DNA of 5,881 bases, taken from NCBI GenBank assembly GCA_016303235.1, contig JAEDMB010000121.1, forward strand, positions 1 to 5,881. Direction: 5' to 3'. The notes beneath the pieces are model-generated. The model was not told where the DNA came from. It saw only the letters and a list, made by a program, of their open reading frames with translations, and ran no database searches. Positions 1 to 5,881 of the stretch are shown in pieces (the first letter of the stretch is position 1; the number at the start of each line of letters is the position of its first letter). The position numbers were made by a program, and so were the translations under genes. The stretch is from Oscillospiraceae bacterium (GTDB taxonomy: Bacteria; Bacillota; Clostridia; Oscillospirales; Ruminococcaceae).

Positions 1-785
1 GGATAATTTATATTATTGAATACAGTACGGTAATTTTTTACAGGAATTTTTCTGTTGCAGAAAATATAATCAATACGCATATTTTCAGCGGATTTTTTAT
101 CTCTCCAGCCGTCAATTGATTTGCATACAGTAAATCCGCTGTCTTTATTTTCGGCAAGATTATAGCAGTCATACCAGCCGGATTGTTTAATCATATCATA
201 GCCCTGATTTTTTATTTCAGCGGAATTGTTGAAATCTCCCATAAGCCATACTGTATTATTTTTTCCGATATGACTTTCAAGACGTTTCCACTGTTGCGGA
301 AAAGGTTCTTCCGTGTCGTTCCACCACCCGAGATGAACGCTGTAAAAGCGTTCATCTGGGAATTTTTCTGTTTTTATTCCTATGATTTTGCGTGTTTTCC
401 AGTTGTAATAGCTGTCATTCTGACTGATTGTTCCGGAAAATATTTCAGTTATGGGAGTTCTGCTCATAAGAGCGATACCCTCATCGTATTTATCATAGCC
501 GAGCTTTATTCCGAGCCACGTCCAATAGTAAGATATTCCCGATTTTTCAAGGATTTTAACGGCATTATATGCGTGATTGTCTTTTTTTATCAATAATTTT
601 TCATTGCAGGGAAAGTAATTTGCAAGCTCCGATGTCTGAACTGTATCGGCATTTTTTGTCTGATTTACTTCCTGCAATGCTATTATATCGGGTTTTTCCT
701 CCGCAACGGCAACAGTAAATTCATAAAGCTTGCGTCTGTAATTTTTTTCTGCAAGACTGTGAGTATTGAGAGTCATTAACTTCAT
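1..785 (-). CDS. mapP: Maltose 6'-phosphate phosphatase-like protein (EEP fold), 3' end cut by window edge
   Basis: Probable cytoplasmic phosphatase that removes the 6'-phosphate from maltose 6'-phosphate delivered by the upstream permease. 261 codons are present and the frame is still open at base 1. Endonuclease/exonuclease/phosphatase motifs appear in order: N7 in LNTHS, the metal-binding E39 in LQEV, H151 in SVHLGWW, D184 and N186 in GDFN, and D239 in RIDYIF. The usual final SDH motif is missing and should lie just past the edge, so few codons are probably lost. The segment around residues 84-110 (YYWTW, LGYDKYDEG, LMSRTP) and HLGWW resemble the MapP group of lactic acid bacteria more than nucleases such as ExoA. 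The ATG at 785 follows an AAGGGGA ribosome site, and the start lies 12 bases past the malT stop, so the two genes should be co-transcribed. Family assignment is from remembered motifs. A different sugar-phosphate substrate is possible. Confidence 0.85.
   Translation of the reverse strand, partial: MKLMTLNTHSLAEKNYRRKLYEFTVAVAEEKPDIIALQEVNQTKNADTVQTSELANYFPCNEKLLIKKDNHAYNAVKILEKSGISYYWTWLGIKLGYDKYDEGIALMSRTPITEIFSGTISQNDSYYNWKTRKIIGIKTEKFPDERFYSVHLGWWNDTEEPFPQQWKRLESHIGKNNTVWLMGDFNNSAEIKNQGYDMIKQSGWYDCYNLAENKDSGFTVCKSIDGWRDKKSAENMRIDYIFCNRKIPVKNYRTVFNNINY
327..360. repeat. Hairpin-forming inverted repeat inside mapP
   Basis: AGATGAACGCT (331-341) and AGCGTTCATCT (347-357) are perfect reverse complements around a 5-base loop. 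CCC (327-329) and GGG (358-360) can add three more pairs past one bulged G. It lies in the mapP frame, covering the codons around D144 to L152 and including H151. No T-tract follows on either strand, so it does not look like an intrinsic terminator. Confidence 0.8.
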
Positions 786-793
786 AGAAAAAT

Positions 794-800
794 CCCCTTA
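794..800 (-). promoter_or_regulatory. mapP ribosome binding site overlapping malT stop
   Basis: Reading the minus strand, TAAGGGG contains both the malT TAA stop and the purine-rich ribosome site of mapP, 8 bases before its ATG. Ribosomes terminating on malT would sit directly on this site, which suggests translational coupling between permease and phosphatase. The coupling is inferred from geometry alone. Confidence 0.7.
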
Positions 801-2921
801 AAGAATATCATTGATATCGGATTTCAGAATATCTGCTTTAGTTCCATAAATTGCCTGAATACCGTTTCCCTTTTTTACAAGTCCCAAAGCACCGTAATTT
901 TTCCACATTTCAGAATCTGCAACAAGTTCAGGATTTTTAACGGTAACACGCAGTCTCGTCATACATGCATCAACGAGAACTATATTTTCACGTCCTCCGA
1001 GAAGTTCAATTATTTTTTCGGGCTGACCGTCTCCTGATTTTTTTGATGAAGATTTTTCGAAATCGTCATTTTCAGAAGTATAATTTCCGAGTCTGCCGGG
1101 GGTTGCAAATCTGAATTTGCCAATCATAAAATATGCGGTAAAGTAACCTATTACAAAGAATACAATAACGGCAATCAGAAAGTTTATAATATCACCGCCG
1201 AGACCTGCTTTTAATGACATCGGGATTCTTGTAGCAAATTCGAGATTTCCGAAAGAATGAAGTCTGAGATTGAAAATTCCCGAAAGTGCAAACGCACACC
1301 CCTGTAAAACTGCATATACGATATAGAGAGGAATTGCACAGAACATAAACATAAATTCAAGAGGTTCAGTAACGCCTGTGAGAAATACGGCGAGACCTGC
1401 CGAAAAGAACATTGAACGGTATTTTTTCCGTTTGTCCGAATCGGTTCTGCGGTACATTGCAAGAGCAATTCCGAGAAGAAGTCCTGTTGCCCCAATCATC
1501 TGACCGACTTTAAATCGTGCAGGAGTTACTGATGAAAGCAGATTCTGATATCCAGCATTATTTCCGGAATTTTTCAGATTTATGAGGTCTGTAACCCATG
1601 CAAGCCACAAAGGGTCTTGTCCGAATACTTTTGCACCTGCATTAGCACCGGTTAAAATTTCATAAGTTCCGCCGAATGAAGTATAGTTCATAGGAATAGT
1701 AAGCATATGATGAAGTCCGAACGGCAGAAGAAGTCTTTCAAGTGTTCCGTATATGAATGGTGCAAGCACTGGAGAAGTATCGGAGGAATTTGCAATCCAT
1801 ATTCCGAAAGAATTTATTCCCGATTGTACAAAAGGCCATAATACGGCAAGTATCAGAGAAACTATTACAGACCATATTATTACCATTAAAGGCACAAAGC
1901 GTTTGCCATTGAAGAATGAAAGAGAATCGGGGAGCTTACGGAAATTATAGAATTTATTGTATACAGTACCGCCGAGAAATCCCGATATAATGCCGATAAA
2001 TACTCCCATATTGAGAGCAGGAGTGTCAAGAACAGATGTAAAATAGCTTTCAACGGGCATTTCCTGACCGAAAAGCGAATACACAACGGCATCGGGATTA
2101 TTAAGCATATCGCTTGTTACACCGAATATAACACCTGTTATATTGTTTATCAATATAAATGCAATGACGGACGCAAATGCACCGCCTGCCTTTTCCTTAG
2201 CCCACGAGCCTCCTATTGCACACGCAAAAAGGATATTGAGATTGCTTATAATTGCCCAGCCTATATTTTCCATAACGTTTCCGACAGTGACAACAGCGGA
2301 AATATCAGTTCCAGCCATTGCGATGAGCTTTCCTATGCTTATCATAAGTCCGGCAGCAGGCATAACTGCAATAACTGTCATCAGAACCTTTCCGAGCTTC
2401 TGGAGAAAATCAAAATTTAAGCTTTTTTTCTCTTTTGATTTATATTCAGGAGTTTCTGACTTTTCGGAAAGCGATATAAGCAAATCACCCGATTTTACAT
2501 TTTCATTCGGTGTATTTAAATTCAGACCGTCCGCACCTCCGCAGACAAGCACGGGAGTTACAAGACTGATATTGTTTTTTTTCAGCAAATCAATATCGGC
2601 TTCTGCAATAAGCTGACCTTTTTTTACTTTGTCGCCGACAGAAACATGAGATATAAAGCCACTGCCTTTCATAGAAACAGTATCAAGCCCGAAATGAATG
2701 AGAATTTCAAGACCGTTATCTGATGAAATTCCATAGGCGTGTTTTGTTTCGGCAACTGATGAAATTTCTCCGTCAGCAGGACTGTAAATTTTTCCGTCCG
2801 CTGGAATTACCGCACACCCGTCACCAAGTACTTTATCGGAAAAAACAGGGTCGGGAACTTTTTCAAGCGGAATCACAGTTCCATTCAGCGGAGAAAATAT
2901 TGAAAATTTATTGTTTTCCAT
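798..2921 (-). CDS. malT: PTS maltose/glucose-family permease, IIA-IIC-IIB fusion (MalT-like)
   Basis: Membrane sugar permease of the phosphotransferase system that phosphorylates its sugar during import. The 707-residue protein carries all three EII parts. The IIA-Glc type domain (about 1-155) has H61 in the KHAY segment and the phosphorylated H76 in LIHFGLDTV. The IIC channel (about 170-605) has many hydrophobic segments plus the signatures RLLLPFGLHHM (396-406) and GVTEPLEF (516-523). The C-terminal IIB domain (about 635-707) carries the phosphocysteine C653 in DACMTRLR. A linker rich in Ser/Lys/Asp (about 612-634) joins IIC to IIB. Every active residue is intact. The IIC stretch HHMLTIPMNYTSFGGTY and FGQDPLWLAWVTDL recalls streptococcal and enterococcal MalT, and the coupled mapP supports maltose as the sugar. 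Glucose or another glucoside cannot be ruled out from sequence alone. HPr and enzyme I are not in the window. The start has a GGAG site 11 bases upstream. Confidence 0.9.
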   Translation of the reverse strand: MENNKFSIFSPLNGTVIPLEKVPDPVFSDKVLGDGCAVIPADGKIYSPADGEISSVAETKHAYGISSDNGLEILIHFGLDTVSMKGSGFISHVSVGDKVKKGQLIAEADIDLLKKNNISLVTPVLVCGGADGLNLNTPNENVKSGDLLISLSEKSETPEYKSKEKKSLNFDFLQKLGKVLMTVIAVMPAAGLMISIGKLIAMAGTDISAVVTVGNVMENIGWAIISNLNILFACAIGGSWAKEKAGGAFASVIAFILINNITGVIFGVTSDMLNNPDAVVYSLFGQEMPVESYFTSVLDTPALNMGVFIGIISGFLGGTVYNKFYNFRKLPDSLSFFNGKRFVPLMVIIWSVIVSLILAVLWPFVQSGINSFGIWIANSSDTSPVLAPFIYGTLERLLLPFGLHHMLTIPMNYTSFGGTYEILTGANAGAKVFGQDPLWLAWVTDLINLKNSGNNAGYQNLLSSVTPARFKVGQMIGATGLLLGIALAMYRRTDSDKRKKYRSMFFSAGLAVFLTGVTEPLEFMFMFCAIPLYIVYAVLQGCAFALSGIFNLRLHSFGNLEFATRIPMSLKAGLGGDIINFLIAVIVFFVIGYFTAYFMIGKFRFATPGRLGNYTSENDDFEKSSSKKSGDGQPEKIIELLGGRENIVLVDACMTRLRVTVKNPELVADSEMWKNYGALGLVKKGNGIQAIYGTKADILKSDINDIL

Positions 2922-2932
2922 AGTTTAAAAAT

Positions 2933-2937
2933 CTCCT
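2933..2937 (-). promoter_or_regulatory. malT ribosome binding site
   Basis: The minus strand reads AGGAG 11 bases before the malT ATG at 2921. The spacing is a little long, but no other start with a better site lies nearby. The N-terminal sequence that follows (MENNKFSIFSPLNG) is a normal IIA-domain beginning, which supports this start. Confidence 0.75.
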
Positions 2938-2943
2938 TTTTAT

Positions 2944-2974
2944 ATAATATTTCCGCAAAAAAGAAAAATATTAT
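2944..2974 (-). promoter_or_regulatory. Inverted repeat and weak promoter in malT leader (possible operator)
   Basis: A perfect 9-bp inverted repeat, ATAATATTT (minus strand, plus 2966-2974) and AAATATTAT (plus 2944-2952), is separated by 13 bases. The upstream arm overlaps a possible extended -10 element, TGATAATAT (plus 2968-2976). No good -35 box is seen, since the corresponding place falls at the edge of the preceding terminator. In RNA the arms could extend by U-G pairs. The layout suits a repressor site or a leader hairpin controlling malT, but no known MalR, CcpA or antiterminator consensus was recognised. Confidence 0.35.
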
Positions 2975-2988
2975 CAGTCCGCAAAAAA
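2952..2988. repeat. 11-bp direct repeat TCCGCAAAAAA, two copies 26 bp apart
   Basis: TCCGCAAAAAA occurs at 2952-2962 and again at 2978-2988 on the plus strand. One copy lies within the spacer of the malT leader inverted repeat. The other overlaps the T-tract of the antiporter terminator. A period of 26 bp is near two and a half helical turns. This could be a protein-binding pair or a chance product of A-rich sequence. Confidence 0.5.
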
Positions 2989-3012
2989 ATAAAGGGCGGT
3001 CAATGACCGCCC
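2983..3012 (-). terminator. Intrinsic terminator after the YunG/antiporter operon
   Basis: A perfect 8-bp GC-rich stem, GGGCGGTC/GACCGCCC, with a 3-base loop spans 2994-3012. On the minus strand it is followed by TTTATTTTTTT. It lies 14 bases beyond the antiporter stop codon. The plus strand has no T-tract after the stem, so it works for minus-strand transcription only. It separates the antiporter unit from malT, whose start is only about 60 bases further on. Confidence 0.93.
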
Positions 3013-3026
3013 AAGCAATAAAAAAA

Positions 3027-4325
3027 TTATCTTGCCTTTTCGCTTTCCGCACGTATACGCTTTGCCTTGTGTTTTTCAATCATACTGTATCCGGATTTTA
3101 TAGTAAGCCCCTGAACTATAACAGTAAAGAAAATTGTTATATATGTTATATTCATTACGGTTAAATAAATTTCTTCGGAAAGAAATTCCGCCGTACTCAT
3201 TGCAAGGGCAAGCGAGAGACCGCCTTTTAATGCACTCCACGTCATTAATGTTACAAATTCGGCAGTGCTGTAACTGCTCGGAATACGTTTTTTGCCTACA
3301 AGCAGAGCAGAAATTCCTGTTCCGGCAAATCTCGAAAGAATTACGCATAAAATTCCGGAAGGTATCAGAAGAAGAAATTTTTTTGCAGGCGTGAAGTCAA
3401 GAACAGAAATTCCAATCATAACGAAAAGCACGGAATTGAAAATATTATCTGCAACCTCCCAGAAAATAATATACAGATTGTGAGGGTCTTCAACCATTCT
3501 TCTTCTTTTTATGCTGTCCATTTTGTAAGAAAAATACATTCCGCATACAACCGATGCAATAACGCCTGAAAATCCGGAATGTTCGCATATCATATAGACA
3601 AGTGAAACATCGATAAAGCTTATAAGCAGGTGATTAAGAGGATTTCCCGAAAGAGTAAGAAGTCTGAAAAGTATAAAGGATACTGCAATAGCTACGCCGA
3701 AAGCTCCGAGAACCTCCTTCAGCATTAAGAGTATAAAATTACTCTCACCATTTTGGCTTACTATACTTTTTACGAATACGAAAAGTGCAACGCCTGTACC
3801 GTCATTGAAAAGGGATTCATTTTCTATAACGGAAGTAACATTTTTTGAAAGTCCCAGTTTATTGAGTATTCCCGTGGCAGCAATTGGGTCAGTAGGTGAT
3901 ACTATACAGCCTAAAAGAATACATGTCCATATATCCATATTAATACCAATCAGAAAGGCTGAAAGCCGGAAAAGAAATCCATAAACTGCCGATGATACTA
4001 TTGTTGCAAGAAGTGCAAGCAGACTTATTGCCTTTATATTCTGCCTGAATTTTTTCATATTAACCTTGCTTGCACCCGCAAAAAGCATAAAGCAGAGAAC
4101 GAAATCCATAAGATACGATTCAAAGCCGAAATTTCCTGTATTACTGATTTTTTCCTTTATAACTTCTGAACCGGAAAAAAATCCGGCAGATATAAGAACA
4201 AGGCTTATAATCAGACTGAAAAACAGAAGTGCAATATCATTCTGCATATGAAAAAATTTTTCGTTCATAATGCTGATAAATGCAATAAGAAACAAAATCA
4301 ATATAATAAAAGTCATCAGGTTCAT
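3027..4325 (-). CDS. CPA1 family sodium/proton antiporter (NhaP type)
   Basis: Integral membrane antiporter expected to exchange cytoplasmic sodium (or potassium) for protons in pH and salt homeostasis. It has 432 residues and about 12 hydrophobic segments, close to the usual NhaP length without the long cytoplasmic tail of some relatives. Signatures seen are the SPTDP motif (143-147, D146), the ENESLFNDGTG motif (168-177) with the ion-binding N174-D175 pair typical of electroneutral CPA1 members, R332 in a late helix (SRFAGT), and WSALKGGLSLALA (363-375). In the last motif a Lys replaces the more common Arg. The C-terminus is short and strongly basic (KHKAKRIRAESEKAR). The ATG at 4325 overlaps the upstream TGA stop by 4 bases and has GGAG 8 bases before it, inside the preceding gene, so translation is probably coupled. 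The family call is firm; the ion is inferred. Confidence 0.9.
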   Translation of the reverse strand: MNLMTFIILILFLIAFISIMNEKFFHMQNDIALLFFSLIISLVLISAGFFSGSEVIKEKISNTGNFGFESYLMDFVLCFMLFAGASKVNMKKFRQNIKAISLLALLATIVSSAVYGFLFRLSAFLIGINMDIWTCILLGCIVSPTDPIAATGILNKLGLSKNVTSVIENESLFNDGTGVALFVFVKSIVSQNGESNFILLMLKEVLGAFGVAIAVSFILFRLLTLSGNPLNHLLISFIDVSLVYMICEHSGFSGVIASVVCGMYFSYKMDSIKRRRMVEDPHNLYIIFWEVADNIFNSVLFVMIGISVLDFTPAKKFLLLIPSGILCVILSRFAGTGISALLVGKKRIPSSYSTAEFVTLMTWSALKGGLSLALAMSTAEFLSEEIYLTVMNITYITIFFTVIVQGLTIKSGYSMIEKHKAKRIRAESEKAR

Positions 4326-4759
4326 AATAAATACTCCGCAAGTTTTTTTCTGAGAAATTCATAACGGAGACGTTTTTCCTCTTTTGCAAAATGAATTTCT
4401 CTGAACTGTTCGGGATTGTTTTCATATACAAGAGATTTTGCCTCCTCGCCGAACTGTTCGCTTGTAAGGTCAAAACAGCAGTCACCGATTACGTTGTAGC
4501 AGTGGAAATTACCGCCGGAACGTGGTATTCCGTAAACTTTTCCGCCGAAAATATCCTGTGCAAGAAATGCAGTTATGGAACACTGTCCGAGAGTTTTGTT
4601 ATCCGGAGACCACTTGTCCCTCATTCTCGGGGCACAGGTTTCAGCACACCATATTTTTGAGAGTGCGTCATATAAATCACGTGGATTTTTAATAAAAGGG
4701 TAAATATTATTCTGCGGACTGACAAGAGCATTTTCCCAGCCGTAAAAATTGTATTTCAT
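4322..4759 (-). CDS. YunG family protein of unknown function
   Basis: Small soluble protein of 145 residues with no signal peptide or membrane segment. It resembles the Bacillus subtilis YunG family, with the signatures LSKIWCAETC (33-42), DKWSPDN (48-54), LGQCSITAFLAQDIFGG (57-73) and FDLTSEQF (96-103). No function is established for the family to my knowledge. C60 in GQCS, H86 in FHCYN and D97 in CFDLT lie in the order of a Cys-His-Asp site of papain- or transglutaminase-like folds. This is an inference only, and three further Cys (C87, C94, C95) cluster near it. It is the first gene of a two-gene operon: it has its own promoter and an ideal AAGGAGG site 6 bases before the ATG, and its stop overlaps the antiporter start (ATGA). 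The last 25 residues are highly charged (KEEKRLRYEFLRKK). Confidence 0.78.
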   Translation of the reverse strand: MKYNFYGWENALVSPQNNIYPFIKNPRDLYDALSKIWCAETCAPRMRDKWSPDNKTLGQCSITAFLAQDIFGGKVYGIPRSGGNFHCYNVIGDCCFDLTSEQFGEEAKSLVYENNPEQFREIHFAKEEKRLRYEFLRKKLAEYLL

Positions 4760-4765
4760 AAAAAA

Positions 4766-4772
4766 CCTCCTT
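4766..4772 (-). promoter_or_regulatory. Strong ribosome binding site of the YunG-family gene
   Basis: AAGGAGG on the minus strand matches the anti-Shine-Dalgarno consensus fully and stands 6 bases before the ATG at 4759. It settles the start of this gene and suggests efficient translation of the operon's first cistron. Confidence 0.88.
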
Positions 4773-4804
4773 AAAGAAATTGAAATCCGGCATAAGACAA
4801 TAAT

Positions 4805-4833
4805 ATTATATCATAAAATATACATTATTTCAA
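4805..4833 (-). promoter_or_regulatory. Housekeeping sigma-A type promoter for YunG/antiporter operon
   Basis: The minus strand has TTGAAA (plus 4828-4833), a 17-base spacer and TATAAT (plus 4805-4810), with an extended TGA just before the -10 box. Only one base differs from the TTGACA/TATAAT consensus. Transcription should start near 4798 and leave a leader of about 40 bases before the YunG-family ATG. The promoter lies immediately downstream of the terminator of the DUF2935 gene. Confidence 0.85.
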
Positions 4834-4845
4834 TACTGATTTTAT

Positions 4846-4889
4846 TAAAAACTCCCCTTTTGCAGATAATATTCCTGCAGAAGGGGAGT
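4846..4889 (-). terminator. Intrinsic terminator of the DUF2935 gene
   Basis: A long hairpin at 4851-4889 has 9 outer pairs (ACTCCCCTT/AAGGGGAGT), one mismatch, 5 inner pairs (TGCAG/CTGCA) and a 9-base AT loop. On the minus strand it is followed by TTTT and an AT-rich stretch. It starts 7 bases after the DUF2935 stop codon. The plus side lacks a clear T-tract, so it serves the minus-strand gene. Confidence 0.92.
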
Positions 4890-4896
4890 ATTGATT

Positions 4897-5784
4897 TCAG
4901 TTTTCGAGAATCCTTATGAAATGATTTGCCTCACGGAGAACGTGGTCAGCCAGCAGAGGAAGTATAAGCGAACGAATCTGACAGTTTTCTATTCCCTTGA
5001 CACCTGCTGTTTTGAAATCTCTGAATTTTTTGGTTTCAGCCAGTGAATCGGCAATAAGAGTTTTATTCTGAGCATTATTACAGTTTTTCAGCAGGGCGGA
5101 ATAATTTTCAGCAAATTTATCAGCGGAATTAAAAAGTTCTGTTTCGGAGGGGTCAAGCAGTCCACGGATAAAAAGTGCATGTTCCATCATAATCTGATTC
5201 CAGAAACATTCGTTTTCCTTTATTGAAATGGTATCAATAATTCCGTCAGATTCCAGAATTTTTATATATTTTTTATATAGCTTTGCCTCTCTCAGAATAT
5301 GTTCAATCAAAAGCGGATAATTCAAAGTAAACATCTGACAGTTCAGAACTCTTTCAAGAATTTTTTCTTTCAGAGAAATAAGACCGTTCAAGAGGCGTAG
5401 AGCGTTTGTATTCAGATTTCTTACCTGAAGTAATCTTATTGACGTTTCACGGCAATGAGTGCATTTAAGATTCAATTCTTTTTGAGTTATACTGCTGTTG
5501 ATATGAATACCGGTTAATTTCTGAGTCTGTTTTTCGGCTTCAAGAGTAAAATCAGTTACAATTTCATCTGAATTTAATACATTTTCGCTGATTCTTCCGT
5601 CTGAAAGGGATACTGCACGGTTCAGCAGATTTTCAAATTCATTTTTATAAAATTCTGCTTTGGCGGAAAAATCCGGATTAGCCGGAGTAAATCCCGCTTT
5701 CAGAAACAGCGAATGTTCTTTCATAATACGTCCGAAAAACAAATGAAGTTCAAGAGATTGCGATATATAATTTTCAGTAAGCAT
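4897..5784 (-). CDS. DUF2935 domain-containing protein (two-repeat, putative metal-binding helical bundle)
   Basis: Soluble, mostly helical protein of 295 residues with two divergent copies of the DUF2935 unit. The first copy has FFGRIMKEHSLF (16-27) paired with PLLIEHILREA (157-167). The second has FWNQIMMEHALFIRGLLDP (194-212) paired with PLLADHVLREANHF (276-289). Residues E23, H24, E161, H162 and E166 in copy one, and E201, H202, H281, E285 and H288 in copy two, fit the metal-ligand clusters expected of ferritin-like bundles. Structural-genomics models in this family show such bundles, but no function is established to my knowledge. The first copy is about 59 residues longer between its two motifs and holds a CTHC motif (108-111). 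The gene is monocistronic, with its own promoter and terminator and GGAGG 5 bases before the ATG at 5784. Iron storage, metal sensing or oxidative-stress roles are guesses. Confidence 0.85.
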   Translation of the reverse strand: MLTENYISQSLELHLFFGRIMKEHSLFLKAGFTPANPDFSAKAEFYKNEFENLLNRAVSLSDGRISENVLNSDEIVTDFTLEAEKQTQKLTGIHINSSITQKELNLKCTHCRETSIRLLQVRNLNTNALRLLNGLISLKEKILERVLNCQMFTLNYPLLIEHILREAKLYKKYIKILESDGIIDTISIKENECFWNQIMMEHALFIRGLLDPSETELFNSADKFAENYSALLKNCNNAQNKTLIADSLAETKKFRDFKTAGVKGIENCQIRSLILPLLADHVLREANHFIRILEN

Positions 5785-5789
5785 ATTTT

Positions 5790-5794
5790 CCTCC
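5790..5794 (-). promoter_or_regulatory. DUF2935 gene ribosome binding site
   Basis: GGAGG on the minus strand (within GGGAGG) lies 5 bases before the ATG at 5784. It supports that start, which also gives the usual N-terminus of the family, with LELHLFF close to the first residues. Confidence 0.85.
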
Positions 5795-5816
5795 CAGTCA
5801 ATGCAGATATACTGCT

Positions 5817-5846
5817 ATTATATTCAGGTTCTGAAAATTTTGTTAA
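5817..5846 (-). promoter_or_regulatory. Promoter of the DUF2935 gene with a dyad in its spacer
   Basis: TTAACA (plus 5841-5846) and TATAAT (plus 5817-5822) are separated by 18 bases on the minus strand. The -35 box differs from consensus at one position. Transcription should begin near 5810, giving a leader of about 25 bases. Inside the spacer lies the dyad TTCAG-GTT-CTGAA (plus 5823-5835), placed where a repressor or activator could contact the promoter. The bases beyond it, to the right edge, show no gene. Confidence 0.7.
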
Positions 5847-5881
5847 AGCTTTATTTATGAAAAAAATTCCGGTTATTTTTA

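Noticed and set aside
183..596. Open frame of 137 codons on the plus strand
   Set aside because: It lies fully antisense to mapP, lacks a good ribosome site, shows no recognisable domain, and the opposite frame has clear catalytic motifs.
1211..1495. Open frame of 94 codons on the minus strand
   Set aside because: It is another reading frame within malT, in the IIC domain, with no separate start signal and no family resemblance.
2143..2616. Open frame of 157 codons on the plus strand
   Set aside because: It is antisense to the IIA and IIC parts of malT. Its low-complexity composition mirrors the opposite strand, and no ribosome site precedes it.
2941..2946. TATATA as the malT -10 box
   Set aside because: Transcription would begin within the ribosome binding site, so the mRNA would lack a usable leader.
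5861..5881. AAAATTCCGGTTATTTTT stretch at the right edge as a terminator
   Set aside because: Only CCGG and loose A/T runs pair, so no stable GC stem exists. A terminator of an upstream gene may lie past the edge, but this is not it.

Overview
The window is AT-rich DNA with five protein-coding genes, all on the minus strand, so transcription runs from high to low coordinates. Strong AGGAGG-type ribosome binding sites, TTGAAA/TATAAT-type promoters, tight intergenic gaps and the protein families (DUF2935, YunG family, MalT/MapP) all point to a low-GC Gram-positive bacterium (Bacillota). A gut or rumen clostridial relative is the best guess. Genus-level placement is not possible from this window alone. 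No RNA gene, insertion sequence, CRISPR array or phage gene was seen.

In the direction of transcription there are three units. (1) 5784-4897 is a single gene for a DUF2935 protein, a four-helix-bundle family with Glu/His clusters. It has its own promoter (5817-5846) and a strong intrinsic terminator (4846-4889). (2) 4759-3027 is a two-gene operon. A good promoter (4805-4833) drives a YunG-family protein, whose stop codon overlaps by 4 bases (ATGA) the start of a CPA1/NhaP-type sodium/proton antiporter. The unit ends at a GC-rich hairpin terminator (2983-3012). (3) 2921 to beyond base 1 is a sugar-uptake operon. It holds a complete IIA-IIC-IIB phosphotransferase permease of the MalT type, followed 12 bases later by the start of an endonuclease/exonuclease/phosphatase-fold protein resembling maltose 6'-phosphate phosphatase (MapP). 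The mapP reading frame runs off the left edge, probably only a few codons short of its end.

The malT-mapP pair makes a coherent pathway. MalT would import maltose as maltose 6'-phosphate, and MapP would remove the phosphate so that free maltose could be used by intracellular enzymes such as maltose phosphorylase, which are not in the window. The antiporter unit would serve ion and pH homeostasis. The role of its YunG-family partner is unknown, but that protein shows an ordered Cys/His/Asp set reminiscent of papain- or transglutaminase-like folds.

The signals least explained by the genes are a near-perfect 11-bp hairpin inside mapP, overlapping the codon of a probable catalytic His; a paired inverted and direct repeat in the short malT leader; a small dyad inside the DUF2935 promoter spacer; and a CxxC motif in the enlarged first half of the DUF2935 protein. 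Most of the window looks like ordinary chromosomal housekeeping or accessory metabolism, and I see no convincing new system.
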